Positions 32,596-41,597 of a DNA stretch of 64,000 nucleotides are shown piece by piece. Source of the DNA: Bathynomus jamesi (Eukaryota; Arthropoda; Malacostraca; Isopoda; Cirolanidae); contig JAJOZX010006146.1 in NCBI GenBank assembly GCA_023014485.1, positions 1 through 64,000 of the forward strand, written 5' to 3'. Every line of letters starts with the position of its first letter. Position 1 is the first letter of the stretch. Both the position numbers and the translations under genes were made by a program. The notes under the pieces were generated by a model, which worked only from the letters and a program-made list of their open reading frames with translations, was not told the DNA's origin and made no database searches.

Positions 32596-35500
32596 AGGGT
32601 GATGCAAAATAACTTATCATTTCAAAAACTTGAAGACACCCTCTAATTTTATTTAATTTAGTGTAAAAACTGAACATGCAAAATTTCAGCACAATTGAAG
32701 ACATTTTAGAGGTTGCTACCATCCATTGAACATTTTGTATATTGTTATTTTTCAGTTTGTATTTATTGTACATTTATTTATTTTGCAGATTTCATCAAAA
32801 ATGGTAGTCAGCAACATATAGCAGTCATAACAGACTCTGAACCTCTTTCCGTAAACCTTCTCATCCCTTTCATTGCTATAGACGCCGTGGCCGAACATTC
32901 TAGAATCATTTCTTTGCTGTGACGTCACTGTGGCGGCCGCGTCAGTGTAAGTGCGGCGTCACTGACTCAGTATCTTTGCTGCCTTCGCTGAGAGTGGTTG
33001 TATAGCAGTTGCTGAGTTGCACTCATGGAGCGGCATACGCGTCACAAAACAGTTGTTTGGCTCATAGGACATCCTATAGAGTCCTTCAAAGAAACCCAGC
33101 TTCCATCTAAAAGGGAAACATTAGCATTGTTTATGAACTACAAGATCAATAAAAAGCAACAGGTGAAAACAGCGGCTTTGTTGACTGCTAGAGATGTTAT
33201 GGATGTGTGGGAAAAGGCACGCATCCCAACAGTGTTGAAATGTCATGTCGTGGAGAGAGTAAAGAAACTTTTCAACGAGTGGGAGAAACTAAAGAAGAAC
33301 AGAAATAATAAGAAGAAGCAATCACCTGCACTACTTCAAAAACAAGAGAGCTGGCAAAATGACTTGCAAGATCTGTTTGACATTGCACATGCAAGTGCTC
33401 TTGACATGATAAAGATAGATGAAGATCGTGAGTTTTTGATGCTGCAACGACAAAAAGGAAGAAAAGGCAAAATGTCTGGAGTGGATAAAGTTTTTTCACA
33501 AATGGAAGAGATTGCTAGAGAAAAGGAAACATTGCTTGAAAAGAAAAGAAAGAGGGAAACAGCCGTTTTCGAAGCAGCAGTGCTCTCAAGTTCAAGTCCT
33601 TCAAGTTTGAATGAAGATAGTTCAAAATCAGAAGAAGAATTTGTTGCTGACCCTCAGCAGCCATCAACTTCGAGACAAAGTAGATCAAAGTCTAAGAGTG
33701 CAAAGCTTATGGATTCTTCAATGCTTGTATCTCTTGATGCTGCAAAAGTAAGTGATAGAGCTGCTTCGGAAATCTTGATCCCAACAATCAATGCTCTTGG
33801 GCAAAACCCTGAAGAATACAGTGTTAGCTATTCATCGATACGGAGAGCAAGACAAAGGAACCGCAAGACAATGGCAGAAAATTTGAAGCAGGATTTCGAA
33901 ACAAATTGCCCTCTCCTAATACATTGGGACGGCAAACTACTGGAAGATATTACTGGTCATGAAAATGTTGATCGACTGCCAGTTCTAATTTCCGGCCAAG
34001 GAGTTGATCAGCTTCTTGGTATTCCCAAACTTGCCAGAGGAACTGGTCAAAACATTGCAGATGCTGTCCATCAGTTAGTATTGGAGTGGAATATATCTGA
34101 CCAAGTGAAGGGCATGTGTTTTGACACCACTGCCTCCAACACAGGTTCTAAGAGTGGTGCTTGTATGTTACTAGAGCAAAGATTGGATAAAGATATGCTG
34201 TGGCTGGCTTGCCGACATCATATTTCGAAATAGTGTTAGAAGCTGCAGTTTCTGTCTCCTTGCCATCTTCTAGTGGCCCTGACATACAACTGTTTAAGAG
34301 ATTCAAAGCAAAGTGGGTGGAAATTGACAAGAACAATTACCAAACAGCAACAGATGACCCTAACATTGCAGAGAAAATCTCAGATGCTGAAGAACTCATT
34401 CAATTTGCTCAAGCTCAGCTTGATGAACAGCAGCCTCGTGATGACTACAAGGAATTGCTCGAGCTAACGCTCATTTTCATCGGTAGTGCCCCCAAGTCAG
34501 GAATCAGCTTTAAAGCACCCGGAGCTTATCACAGAGCACGATGGATGGGCAAGCTAATTTACTGCATTAAAATTTGGATGTTTAAATCTCAGTTTAAACT
34601 AACTGAGAGAGAGGAAAAAGGACTGAGAGATGTTTGCTGCTTTTCAGCTGCGATATACATCAGATCGTGGTACCTGGCACCCATACCCTCATGCGCCCCC
34701 CGTTCAGATTTGCATTTTGTGCAAAGTCTGCAGCTCTACAAGCAAAAGGATGACAAAATTGCAAGTGCTGCACTCAATAAGTTTTTGAGACATTTGTGGT
34801 ACCTCTCTGAGGAGCTTGTGGCGCTTGCATTTTTTGATTCAGCTGTTTCGCATGAGACAAAAAACAAAATGAAGCATGCTCTGCAGAAACCAGTTGACTC
34901 AAAACCGAGCAAACGAGCATCAATAAATCCTGAATCAGCTGGGCAGAAACAACTGCAGGATTTCGTTACTGCGAACACAAAAAGATTCTTTGAAATCCTA
35001 GAGGTGCCTTGCACTTTTCTTGAAAAAGATGCTGAAGAATGGAATGATGATGAAAGTTATGCGAATGCAAGAGATATCGCATATGGACTCAAAGTGGTAA
35101 ACGACATTGCGGAAAGAGGTGTACGACTGATGGAGGAATACAACAAACTGATAACCAATGATGAAGAGCAGAAACAATACCTTCTTCAAGTTGTTAAAAG
35201 TTACAGGTCGTCACTCTCAAACAAAAACAAGAAAACATTACTCTTGCTTCACAAAAAACGAAAATAAACATACATAAGTGGTTATGATATGCATACTGGG
35301 GAAACTTCCACATAAAAAAAAGTTAACGCGCTATACGCTGTACCTCAGAGGGTGGTGCGGAAATCAGCGTGCCTATTATTTACTATTTTATGAGCTCACT
35401 ACGTACTATAGTCTAGAATGTCATCGTTTTTTTTCAAACTAGGTTAACTAGGTACATATCAAACCGGCTCCGGCGAAAATATCAACAAAACAATATTTTT

Positions 35501-35670
35501 GAGCACAAACTGATATACATTTATTTTTAAAGCTTGGTAGCAACCTCTAATTTTCTCTTTTTCAACCCAAATTTCGCATACAATGCTTTCTTAGGAATAT
35601 GAATAAAATAGGAGGGTGTCTCCCTGAAAATTGAAAAAAAAAAAATTTGACCCCTTTTTTGCATCACCCT
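32596..35670 (+). mobile_element. 3.08-kb hAT-like DNA transposon in left arm only
   Basis: The ends AGGGTGATGCAAAA (32,596-32,609) and TTTTGCATCACCCT (35,657-35,670) are exact inverted repeats. A second inverted block TTAGAGGTTGCTACC (about 32,706-32,720) / GGTAGCAACCTCTAA (35,536-35,550) marks the inner edge of long, gapped terminal repeats. It sits inside a TA tract, so the target duplication cannot be defined. The equivalent position in the right arm (about 48,823-48,866) is uninterrupted TA, giving an empty site. It encodes one large transposase-like protein. Confidence 0.93.
33025..35267 (+). pseudogene. hAT-like transposase of an unnamed family, one frameshift
   Basis: A long intronless protein of about 750 residues in two frames. 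The first (33,025-34,233) has a basic coiled-coil N-terminal half (SLFALF-type helix, WEKARIP, FDIAHASALDMIKIDEDREF), then IHWDGKLL, GQGVDQLLGIPK, FDTTASNTG and CRHHI. After a 1- or 2-nt shift at about 34,223 the second frame (34,200-35,267) continues with FEIVLEAAVS, HRARWMGKLIYCIKIWMF, LWYLSEELVALAFFD and YGLKVVNDIAERGVRLMEEY. DTTxSNTG and CRHH occupy positions like DNASN and CxxH in hAT transposases, so hAT-like is the best guess. I know the family as widespread but usually unnamed in invertebrates and fish. A relic of a second copy lies at 52.7 kb. Confidence 0.8.
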
Positions 35671-36080
35671 ATATATATATATATATATATATATAAATTC
35701 AATTTCGCCGAATTAAAACCAAAAAGCATGCTCGTACATTCCCCATCTGTGTTTGTATATGAACAACTCTTGCACACACACACACACACACACGCACACA
35801 CACACATACGAGGAAAGGACTGGGTCAATTCGAAGAACACCTGCTTGTCGAGAGACCTTTCTTCCAGGCCGCTCTTGATAAGTCTCCCTTCACTCCAAAT
35901 CTTAATAATAATAATGTTATTACTTCTACAATGAAACACATTCTCAATGCGCTTACGAAGAAATCTGAAACATACGGCAATTCAATACACACGATCCTCC
36001 TCCCTCGTTCCCCCAAACCCCCAACCCCATCTGTGTATATATATATATATATATAAAATAAACGAGTAAACAACTCGTGT

Positions 36081-36125
<45 letters not shown>
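35671..36125. repeat. (TA)n and (CA)n microsatellite blocks in left arm
   Basis: TA at 35,671-35,694, CA at 35,773-35,808, TA at 36,038-36,056 and CA at 36,082-36,126, separated by two related 200-bp segments that each contain CAATTCGAA and TTAATAATAATAATGTTATT or similar. No ORF is credible; peptides here are translations of repeats. Confidence 0.88.
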
Positions 36126-36129
<4 letters not shown>

Positions 36130-36400
36130 AAAAGGGAGACTGTGTCAATTCGAATCGTCTCCCTAGAGACCTTTTTGACCGAGGGTTAATCCTTCTTCCA
36201 ATCTATTCGAGCAAAAACCTCCGTTCACTCCAATTCTTAATATTATCATTATTACTTCTACAATGAAAATATTTTATATTTACGCGTAATTTGTATGGTG
36301 TCATATTCTTAGATAACATCTCTGTTATTGAAAGAAATACACACAATTATATTAATAATCAGCGAAAGAAACAAGGTGCATGAGGTGTGCAATCGGGTTT

Positions 36401-37450
36401 AAAATAACAGGATCATTTGATCCGAAGCAGTAGTATGACCTAAAAGCATGTTAATGCATGATTTTCTCTTTAATAATAATAATAACAACTAGCTCTTCCC
36501 CGAAGAGTGCCAACGGTTAAGGTTTTCACTCCGCATTAGACCCACAGCCGCACTGAGATGTTTCCGCTCTGCTGTGGGGTTAAATGGGTATTTACGCTAG
36601 ATTATTGAACCGGATTTTATATAACAGGTTCATTTGATCCGGAGCAGTAGTATGACCGAAAAGCATGTTAATGCATGATTTTCTCTTTAATAATAATAAT
36701 AACAACTAGCTCTTCCCCGAAGAGTGCCAACGGTTAAGGTTTTCACTCCGCCTTAGACCCACAGTTTAACGTGGAAACCGAATGCTCTTTTAAAAATATA
36801 ATTAGGATATATTTATAATTTCTTTATTATAAAATGTAGAACATGCAGTCTTCAGTGAACAGCTGTTCTGTGGATCGAAATACATCTCGTCAGGGAGTCG
36901 TTGCTTACTCTTCCACATTTCAACATAACAGGATTATTGAACCGGATTTAAAATAACAGGATCATTTGATCCGAGGCAGTAGTATGACCGAAAAGCATGC
37001 TAATGCATGATTTTCTCTTTAATAATAATAATAATAATAACAACTAGCTCTTCCCCGAAGAGTGCCAACGGTTAAGGTTTTCACTCCACATTAGACCCAC
37101 AGCCGCACTGAGATGTTTCCGCTCTGTTGTGGGGTTAAATGGGTATTTACGCTAGATTATTGAACCGGATTTTAAATAACAGGTTCATTTGATCCGGAGC
37201 AGTAGTATGACCGAAAAGCATGTTAATGCATGATTTTCTCTTTAATAATAATAATAATAACAACTAGCTCTTCCCCGAAGAGTGCCAACGGTTAAGGTTT
37301 TCACTCCGCCTTAGACCCACAGTTTAACGTGGAAACCGAATGCTTTTTTAAAAATATAATTAGGATATATTTATAATTTCTTTATTATAAAATGTGGAAC
37401 ATGCAGTCTTCAGTGAACAGCTGTTCTGTGGATTCAGAAATACATCTCGT
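36401..37450. repeat. 549-bp tandem duplication in left arm
   Basis: AAAATAACAGGATCATTTGA starts at 36,401 and again at 36,950, and the following about 500 bp match closely, including TTCCCCGAAGAGTGCCAACG, the SINE-like CACAGTTTAACGTGGAAACC and the AACATGCAGTCTTCAGTGAA block. Within each unit a half-unit also repeats. The right arm holds a single unit (47,640-48,150), so the duplication or deletion happened after the palindrome formed. Confidence 0.85.
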
Positions 37451-38115
37451 CGATTGCTCACTATTTCATCGAGATAATTAAAGCTGATATACAGGACCTG
37501 CATTGTCCATAAGATCTGCGGGAAACTCTGAGTAAATGGAAATATAATTTTCTCGAAAACTATGGGTGATAGAAAAATTCTGAAACCGGAATCAGCATCA
37601 AAAGTTCTATAAGAAACACCAAATAGTTTTCAAGAAATGTTGTCCCCTAGTGCAATTATCTCTTTCTCGCCGAATTGGAAAGGTTTTCACTCCGCCTTAG
37701 ACCCACAGTTTAACGTGGATTCAGAAATACATCTCGCCAGGGAATGATTGCTCACTATTTCATCGAGATAATTAAAGCTCATATAGAGGACCTGCATTGT
37801 CTATAAGATCTGTGGAGCGTGGAGCCTTCAGAAGAGGTGCCAGATACCATTGTATACATTATCATGGAGAGCTGCCAGATACCATTGCTCAGCTACACAG
37901 TTGACAGATTGTACCATTTATTTTCTTAAAAGTTGGTTTAGAATTCCGCTAGTAGGTTTAGAAGGCGGAACATGATGTAATTAACCAAAAGAATTAAGTA
38001 AACCATCATTGCATCATTCTGTTTATTATAAATATATAGAAAATAAATATACATTTGAATGATAATAGAAATGAGGAATATGCATATCATCCGTCAATAT
38101 AACAGTACAGGAGAA

Positions 38116-38117
<2 letters not shown>
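37451..38117. other. non-coding part of left arm
   Basis: Mirrored at 47,000-47,640. It contains GTTTTCACTCCGCCTTAGAC again at 37,683 and an ATACATCTCGCCAGGGAATG block that resembles the 3' flank of the Penelope-like fragments. No gene. Confidence 0.6.
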
Positions 38118-38155
<38 letters not shown>

Positions 38156-38323
38156 AATTATGGAGATATATAGAAACTAAATATACATTTCAATAATAAT
38201 TGAGGAATATGCATATAATCAAAAAAATACACACGCACACACACACACACACACACAATTATGGAGATATATAGAAAATAAATATACATTTCAATAATAA
38301 TGAGGAATATGCATATAATCAAA

Positions 38324-38362
<39 letters not shown>
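38118..38362. repeat. (CA)n blocks with short tandem units
   Basis: Three CA runs separated by near-identical segments with AATTATGGAGATATATAGAA and ATACATTTCAATAATAATxG, i.e. a higher-order tandem repeat of about 100 bp. Mirrored at 46,740-46,990. Confidence 0.92.
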
Positions 38363-38365
<3 letters not shown>

Positions 38366-38572
38366 TATGGAGATATATAGAAATAAATATACATTTCAAT
38401 AATAATAGAAATATGCATATAATCATAACAGTACAGGAGAAATATCACACAAAATATATAAATACATTTCATTTTTTTTCAAAATACTAAACTCGCACTT
38501 AATCGAGTTTACAATTACATCATTATTGCTCTGCATTACGCAGTATATACGGTTTAATAATATTTCACCGCT

Positions 38573-38818
38573 TTAAGTATAGGGAAACCTGTACTCGATA
38601 TGAAGGGCTTTCATATCGTTCAGTACTATTTTTGTTCCCACTTTACAACCGGATGGTAAGTCATCTTTAAATACGTCTAGAATACAATCAAAAGCACGCA
38701 CAAAGAGTTCAACGTTAGCTACATTATTAAACACAAGTTTATAAACACGCTTTTCCAATCGAGGGTTTATTTCTACCGACCCGAGCTTTTCAATCGTGAA
38801 CTCGTCTTCACTCAACAT
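38573..38818 (-). CDS. unrecognised 81-aa protein, left-arm copy
   Basis: The ORF is intact from the ATG at 38,818. I do not recognise it. It is a compact mixed alpha/beta-looking sequence with conserved-looking LEKRVYKLVFNNVANVELF and PSGCKVGTKIVLNDMKALHI. It lacks a signal peptide or membrane segment. The right-arm copy (46,354-46,599) differs at two codons only (D/E and L/I by hand comparison). It lies 108 nt downstream of the 196-aa gene, same strand, so the two could be one transcript. An ATTAAA follows the stop within 20 nt (mirror of 46,612). Confidence 0.6.
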   Translation of the reverse strand: MLSEDEFTIEKLGSVEINPRLEKRVYKLVFNNVANVELFVRAFDCILDVFKDDLPSGCKVGTKIVLNDMKALHIEYRFPYT

Positions 38819-38926
38819 AGCGGCAATTGAAATAATCTTCTAAATCGTTACGACAACTGCGCGTTATATAAAGAAATAGTTCTTCAGGATAATTTTCACG
38901 AACTAGGCACATTTTATAATGTTTTA

Positions 38927-39517
38927 CTAAACATCTTCACACTCCGGCGCACTATTTGAGAGGAACATATGCTCATATTTTTCCTTTCTGCCCATCAAAC
39001 GATACTCGTCTCTAAAGTCTGTTAAAAACTCACGCAGGGCACTAGCCACAACCTCACTACGAACCTCATCATGATATACATTAATATAGTGATAAAAATA
39101 CTTAAGATTGTCCATGATTACGAGATTCACATTTTCATTCGTAGGGTATGAGTAATCGACATGGTGTAACATGACGTAATACCGCTTGTCATACCACCCA
39201 TCCACAAGACTCATTATCCATACCTGCTGCTTCTCTTCTGCACGCGTTGTTTCTTTTACTTCACGGTATATGTGAGACTTTATAAAGTTTAGCTCTACAG
39301 CATACTTCAGCACATCGTCTGTGCAACGAAAGCCTTCAACGGTCTCACCAGAACATCCGTAGAGTATTTGTACATCTTGCAACTTCGCACAATCCAATGT
39401 GGTTTTAAAAGAGGCATAGGAGGGGGGAATAGGAAGTTTTTCGGTATCCACCACATCCTGGCACTTTGCTGAATACCATTTCATAAACGTTGTACAAGCA
39501 ATATTAAAGGCAGCCAT
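38927..39517 (-). CDS. unrecognised 196-aa protein, left-arm copy
   Basis: Intact ORF with a good ATG context (TTCAAATGGC). No family is recognised. Features: MAAFNIACTTFMKWYSAKCQ N-terminus, PIPPSYASFK, LYGCSGETVEGFRCTDDVLK, EEKQQVWIMSLVDGWYDKRY and an acidic C-terminus (SAPECEDV). No signal peptide or transmembrane helix; probably intracellular and globular. By hand alignment it differs from the right-arm copy by 7 nt in 591, six of them changing the residue. It is followed at 108 nt by the 81-aa ORF. The upstream 130 bp (39,590-39,720) is related to the IER-like promoter region. Confidence 0.62.
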   Translation of the reverse strand: MAAFNIACTTFMKWYSAKCQDVVDTEKLPIPPSYASFKTTLDCAKLQDVQILYGCSGETVEGFRCTDDVLKYAVELNFIKSHIYREVKETTRAEEKQQVWIMSLVDGWYDKRYYVMLHHVDYSYPTNENVNLVIMDNLKYFYHYINVYHDEVRSEVVASALREFLTDFRDEYRLMGRKEKYEHMFLSNSAPECEDV

Positions 39518-39589
39518 TTGAATACACGTCTGATCTTTTTTTTCTTCTACGCTGGCGAATACACGTCTGATCTCAAGGGCTTACTGCAG

Positions 39590-39720
39590 TCGACTGACCA
39601 CGCAGGGAATCACAGATAGTAGCATGACTCACGTTGCTGGTCTTACAGTGGGCGGAGCTTAGAACTTTCACCTGTGCACACACAAAGGAGAAAGTGAAAC
39701 GCTAATTGAAACATGATTTA
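39590..39720 (-). promoter_or_regulatory. upstream module of the 196-aa gene
   Basis: ACGCAGGGAATCACAGATAG, TAGCATGACTCACGTTGCTG, CACCTGTGCACACACA and GGAGAAAGTGAAACGCTAAT occur in the same order as in the IER-like upstream region at 40,900-41,030. The kappaB-type site, the CRE and the TATA box of that region are absent here. It is probably a duplicated promoter module; activity is inferred only. Confidence 0.5.
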
Positions 39721-40225
39721 TTTAATAAACGAGATATTCAAGTTATATATATTTACAAATACGATTTAATAAACGAGATATTCAAGTTATATATATATAT
39801 ATATATTTACAAATACGTGTAATAAATAAGTTAACAATAGGCACATCAATGATTATATTCAAGACATATATATTTAAAAACACGTGATAAATAAGTTAAC
39901 AATTGAAATTATGTTAACACAAGAAATAACAGAAAACACAAGAAAAAACAAATGCTTAGATTTGGTGATCACAAACAACAGTAACCTAATACTTTAAAGA
40001 AAGTATTCTATTAAATACTTTTAGCCTATGTTCACGAATTAATACCGGTTTTAAAATAGATTCGAGACGAAGACCGTCTGGACTGATTTTATAGAAATTC
40101 AAGGATTCCAAGTTGATCACGAGAGAAGTTATGTAGTCATCTTCCATGCTGCAAAATCTCGTCGTTTGCCTGTCTGCTCAGAGCACCGACAAGAGGTAAG
40201 ATCGAATCCACATCAACACAAAATT

Positions 40226-40763
40226 TTAGTCGCTAAAATAGCAGCCTGAGTATTGTTCATGTTCTAAATTATCTTTGATTCGTTTTGGTAAAATTGAGTA
40301 AACTGCAGCCTTTGTTTCCTGATCAGAAACTCTCCGTCTTTTTCTGGTATGGTGCAAGGTTTCGTTGCAACCATATTCACTGCTCGAGTCTACTTCACAA
40401 TCGTTGCCTTCTAATCTAGATTTACGCTCTTCACTAATGCATTCAATGGGTGAATAATCATCTTGGTTGATATTATTGACACCACAATCGAGAGGGCTAA
40501 TGGTCACTTGGTAATGGTGGGGGCGCTTGAGGTGGGTCGGGGACAATCTCCTCAGGTTGCCATTGTGGCGGGGAAAATATTGCGTGGAGGTAATTATGTG
40601 CTGCTTCTAAGTAAACAAAACGGGCTTTATGTAACACAGCGGCAACTAATAATGATTTATGCAAAGATGCACCAGCTCTTCTGGAACGTCTGGATGCAAT
40701 TTTACCGAGCGATATATTTATCAACTTGTGTGCTTCAAACCCGTTTGGAACGTCAGATATCAT
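40226..40763 (-). pseudogene. IER-like gene, left-arm copy, frameshifted
   Basis: The start (ATG at 40,763) and the N-terminal IER domain are intact: FEAHKLINISLGKIASRRSR and LHKSLLV. The frame leaves after about 80 codons because 11 nt replace the 22 nt found between ACCATTACC and AGCCCTCTCG in the right-arm copy (near 40,490). The remaining C-terminal sequence (KRRRVSDQETKAAVYSILPK) is preserved in another frame down to 40,226. A truncated protein of about 90 residues with the conserved N-terminal domain could still be made. Confidence 0.8.
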
Positions 40764-40863
40764 GTTCACCACCTAGGAATTGGTCAAGGCACAGAGAGCT
40801 AACTAACACGACTCTATCCTCTATTTCCAATCTTGTAATGAGTTAAAGTGAAAGTTTCGCCTG

Positions 40864-40917
40864 CCTTTATACAATGTCGTTTTGACGTCATTATCAAGCT
40901 CCACGCAGGGAATTTCC
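40864..40917 (-). promoter_or_regulatory. TATA, CRE and kappaB-type sites of left IER-like copy
   Basis: On the minus strand, in order of transcription: kappaB-type GGAAATTCCC (40,917-40,908), the full CRE TGACGTCA (40,883-40,890) and TATAAAGG (40,871-40,864). It mirrors the right-arm promoter exactly in these elements. Confidence 0.7.
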
Positions 40918-40949
40918 AGGTAGTAGCATGAATCACGTTGCTGTTCTTT

Positions 40950-40956
40950 CACCTGT

Positions 40957-41001
<45 letters not shown>

Positions 41002-41410
41002 GGAGAAAGCGAAACGCTAATTGAAACATGACTTATTTAATAAACGAAATATTGAAGCTATATATATATTTACAAATACGTGTAATAAATAAGCTAACAA
41101 TAGACACATCAATGATTATATTCAAGAGATATATATTTACAAACGTGTAATAAATAAGTTAACAAATGAAATTATGTTAACACACAGAAATTCATTTGTT
41201 AACTTATTTATCACACGCGTTTGTAAATATATATATACACACACCTTGAATATAATGTCTGATGTGCCTATTGTTAACTTATTTATTACACGTGTTTGTA
41301 AATATATATATAGCTTCAATATTTCGTTTATTAAATGAGTCATGTTTCAATTAGTGTTTCGTTTTCTCCTTTGTGTGTGTGTGTGTGTGTGTGTATGTGT
41401 GTGCACAGGT
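40950..41410. repeat. palindrome centre with (CA)n/(GT)n shoulders
   Basis: The centre of symmetry is near 41,180. A local hairpin (GTTAACAAATGAA ... TTCATTTGTTAAC) surrounds it. CA at 40,961-40,998 and GT at 41,374-41,402 are mirrored. Repeats of ATTTACAAAxACGTGTAATA and TAAGTTAACAATAGxCACAT occur on both sides and again at 39,740-39,905 and 45,290-45,440, so the centre is itself built of short repeats. Confidence 0.85.
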
Positions 41411-41443
41411 GAAAGAACAGCAACGTGATTCATGCTACTACCT

Positions 41444-41525
41444 GGAAATTCCCTGCGTGGAGCTTGATAATGACGTCAAAACGACATTGTATAAAGGCAG
41501 GCGAAACTTTCACTTTAACTCATTA
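41444..41525 (+). promoter_or_regulatory. core promoter of IER-like gene (kappaB, CRE, TATA, Inr)
   Basis: GGAAATTCCC (41,444-41,453) fits the NF-kappaB/Rel consensus in reverse (GGGAATTTCC). TGACGTCA (41,471-41,478) is a perfect CRE. TATAAAGG (41,490-41,497) lies 32 nt before the A of TCATTA (41,520-41,525), a possible initiator. This spacing is canonical for a TATA promoter and predicts a 5' UTR of about 75 nt. Such a combination is typical of signal-induced immediate-early genes and of some viral early promoters. Confidence 0.7.
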
Positions 41526-41597
41526 CAAGATTGGAAATAGAGGATAGAGTCGTGTTAGTTAGCTCCCTGTGCCTTGACCAATTCCTAGGTGGTGAAC

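Larger units (their letters stand above)
31133..41180 (-). repeat. left arm of the palindrome
   Basis: From the end inward: GC-rich terminal zone with TTGCAAAAGGGGGT repeats (31,150-31,235), a block with CCGAGCTTGAATGATTCCGT near 31,595, an A-rich repeat zone with AACGAAATCTAAAGAAACGA (32,120-32,500), the hAT-like insertion (32,596-35,670), CA/TA microsatellite blocks (35,675-36,125), a 549-bp tandem pair (36,401-37,450), CA-rich zone (38,118-38,362), then the genes. Without the insertion it is about 6.97 kb. Confidence 0.88.

Noticed and set aside
33272..33499. Minus-strand ORFs within transposase genes (33.3, 34.7, 43.6, 44.7 kb)
   Set aside because: They overlap well-supported coding sequence on the other strand and show no family motifs.
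38573..39517. Assignment of the 196-aa and 81-aa ORFs to a known viral family
   Set aside because: The setting is virus-like, but I see no motif that supports any named family, so they are left unassigned.
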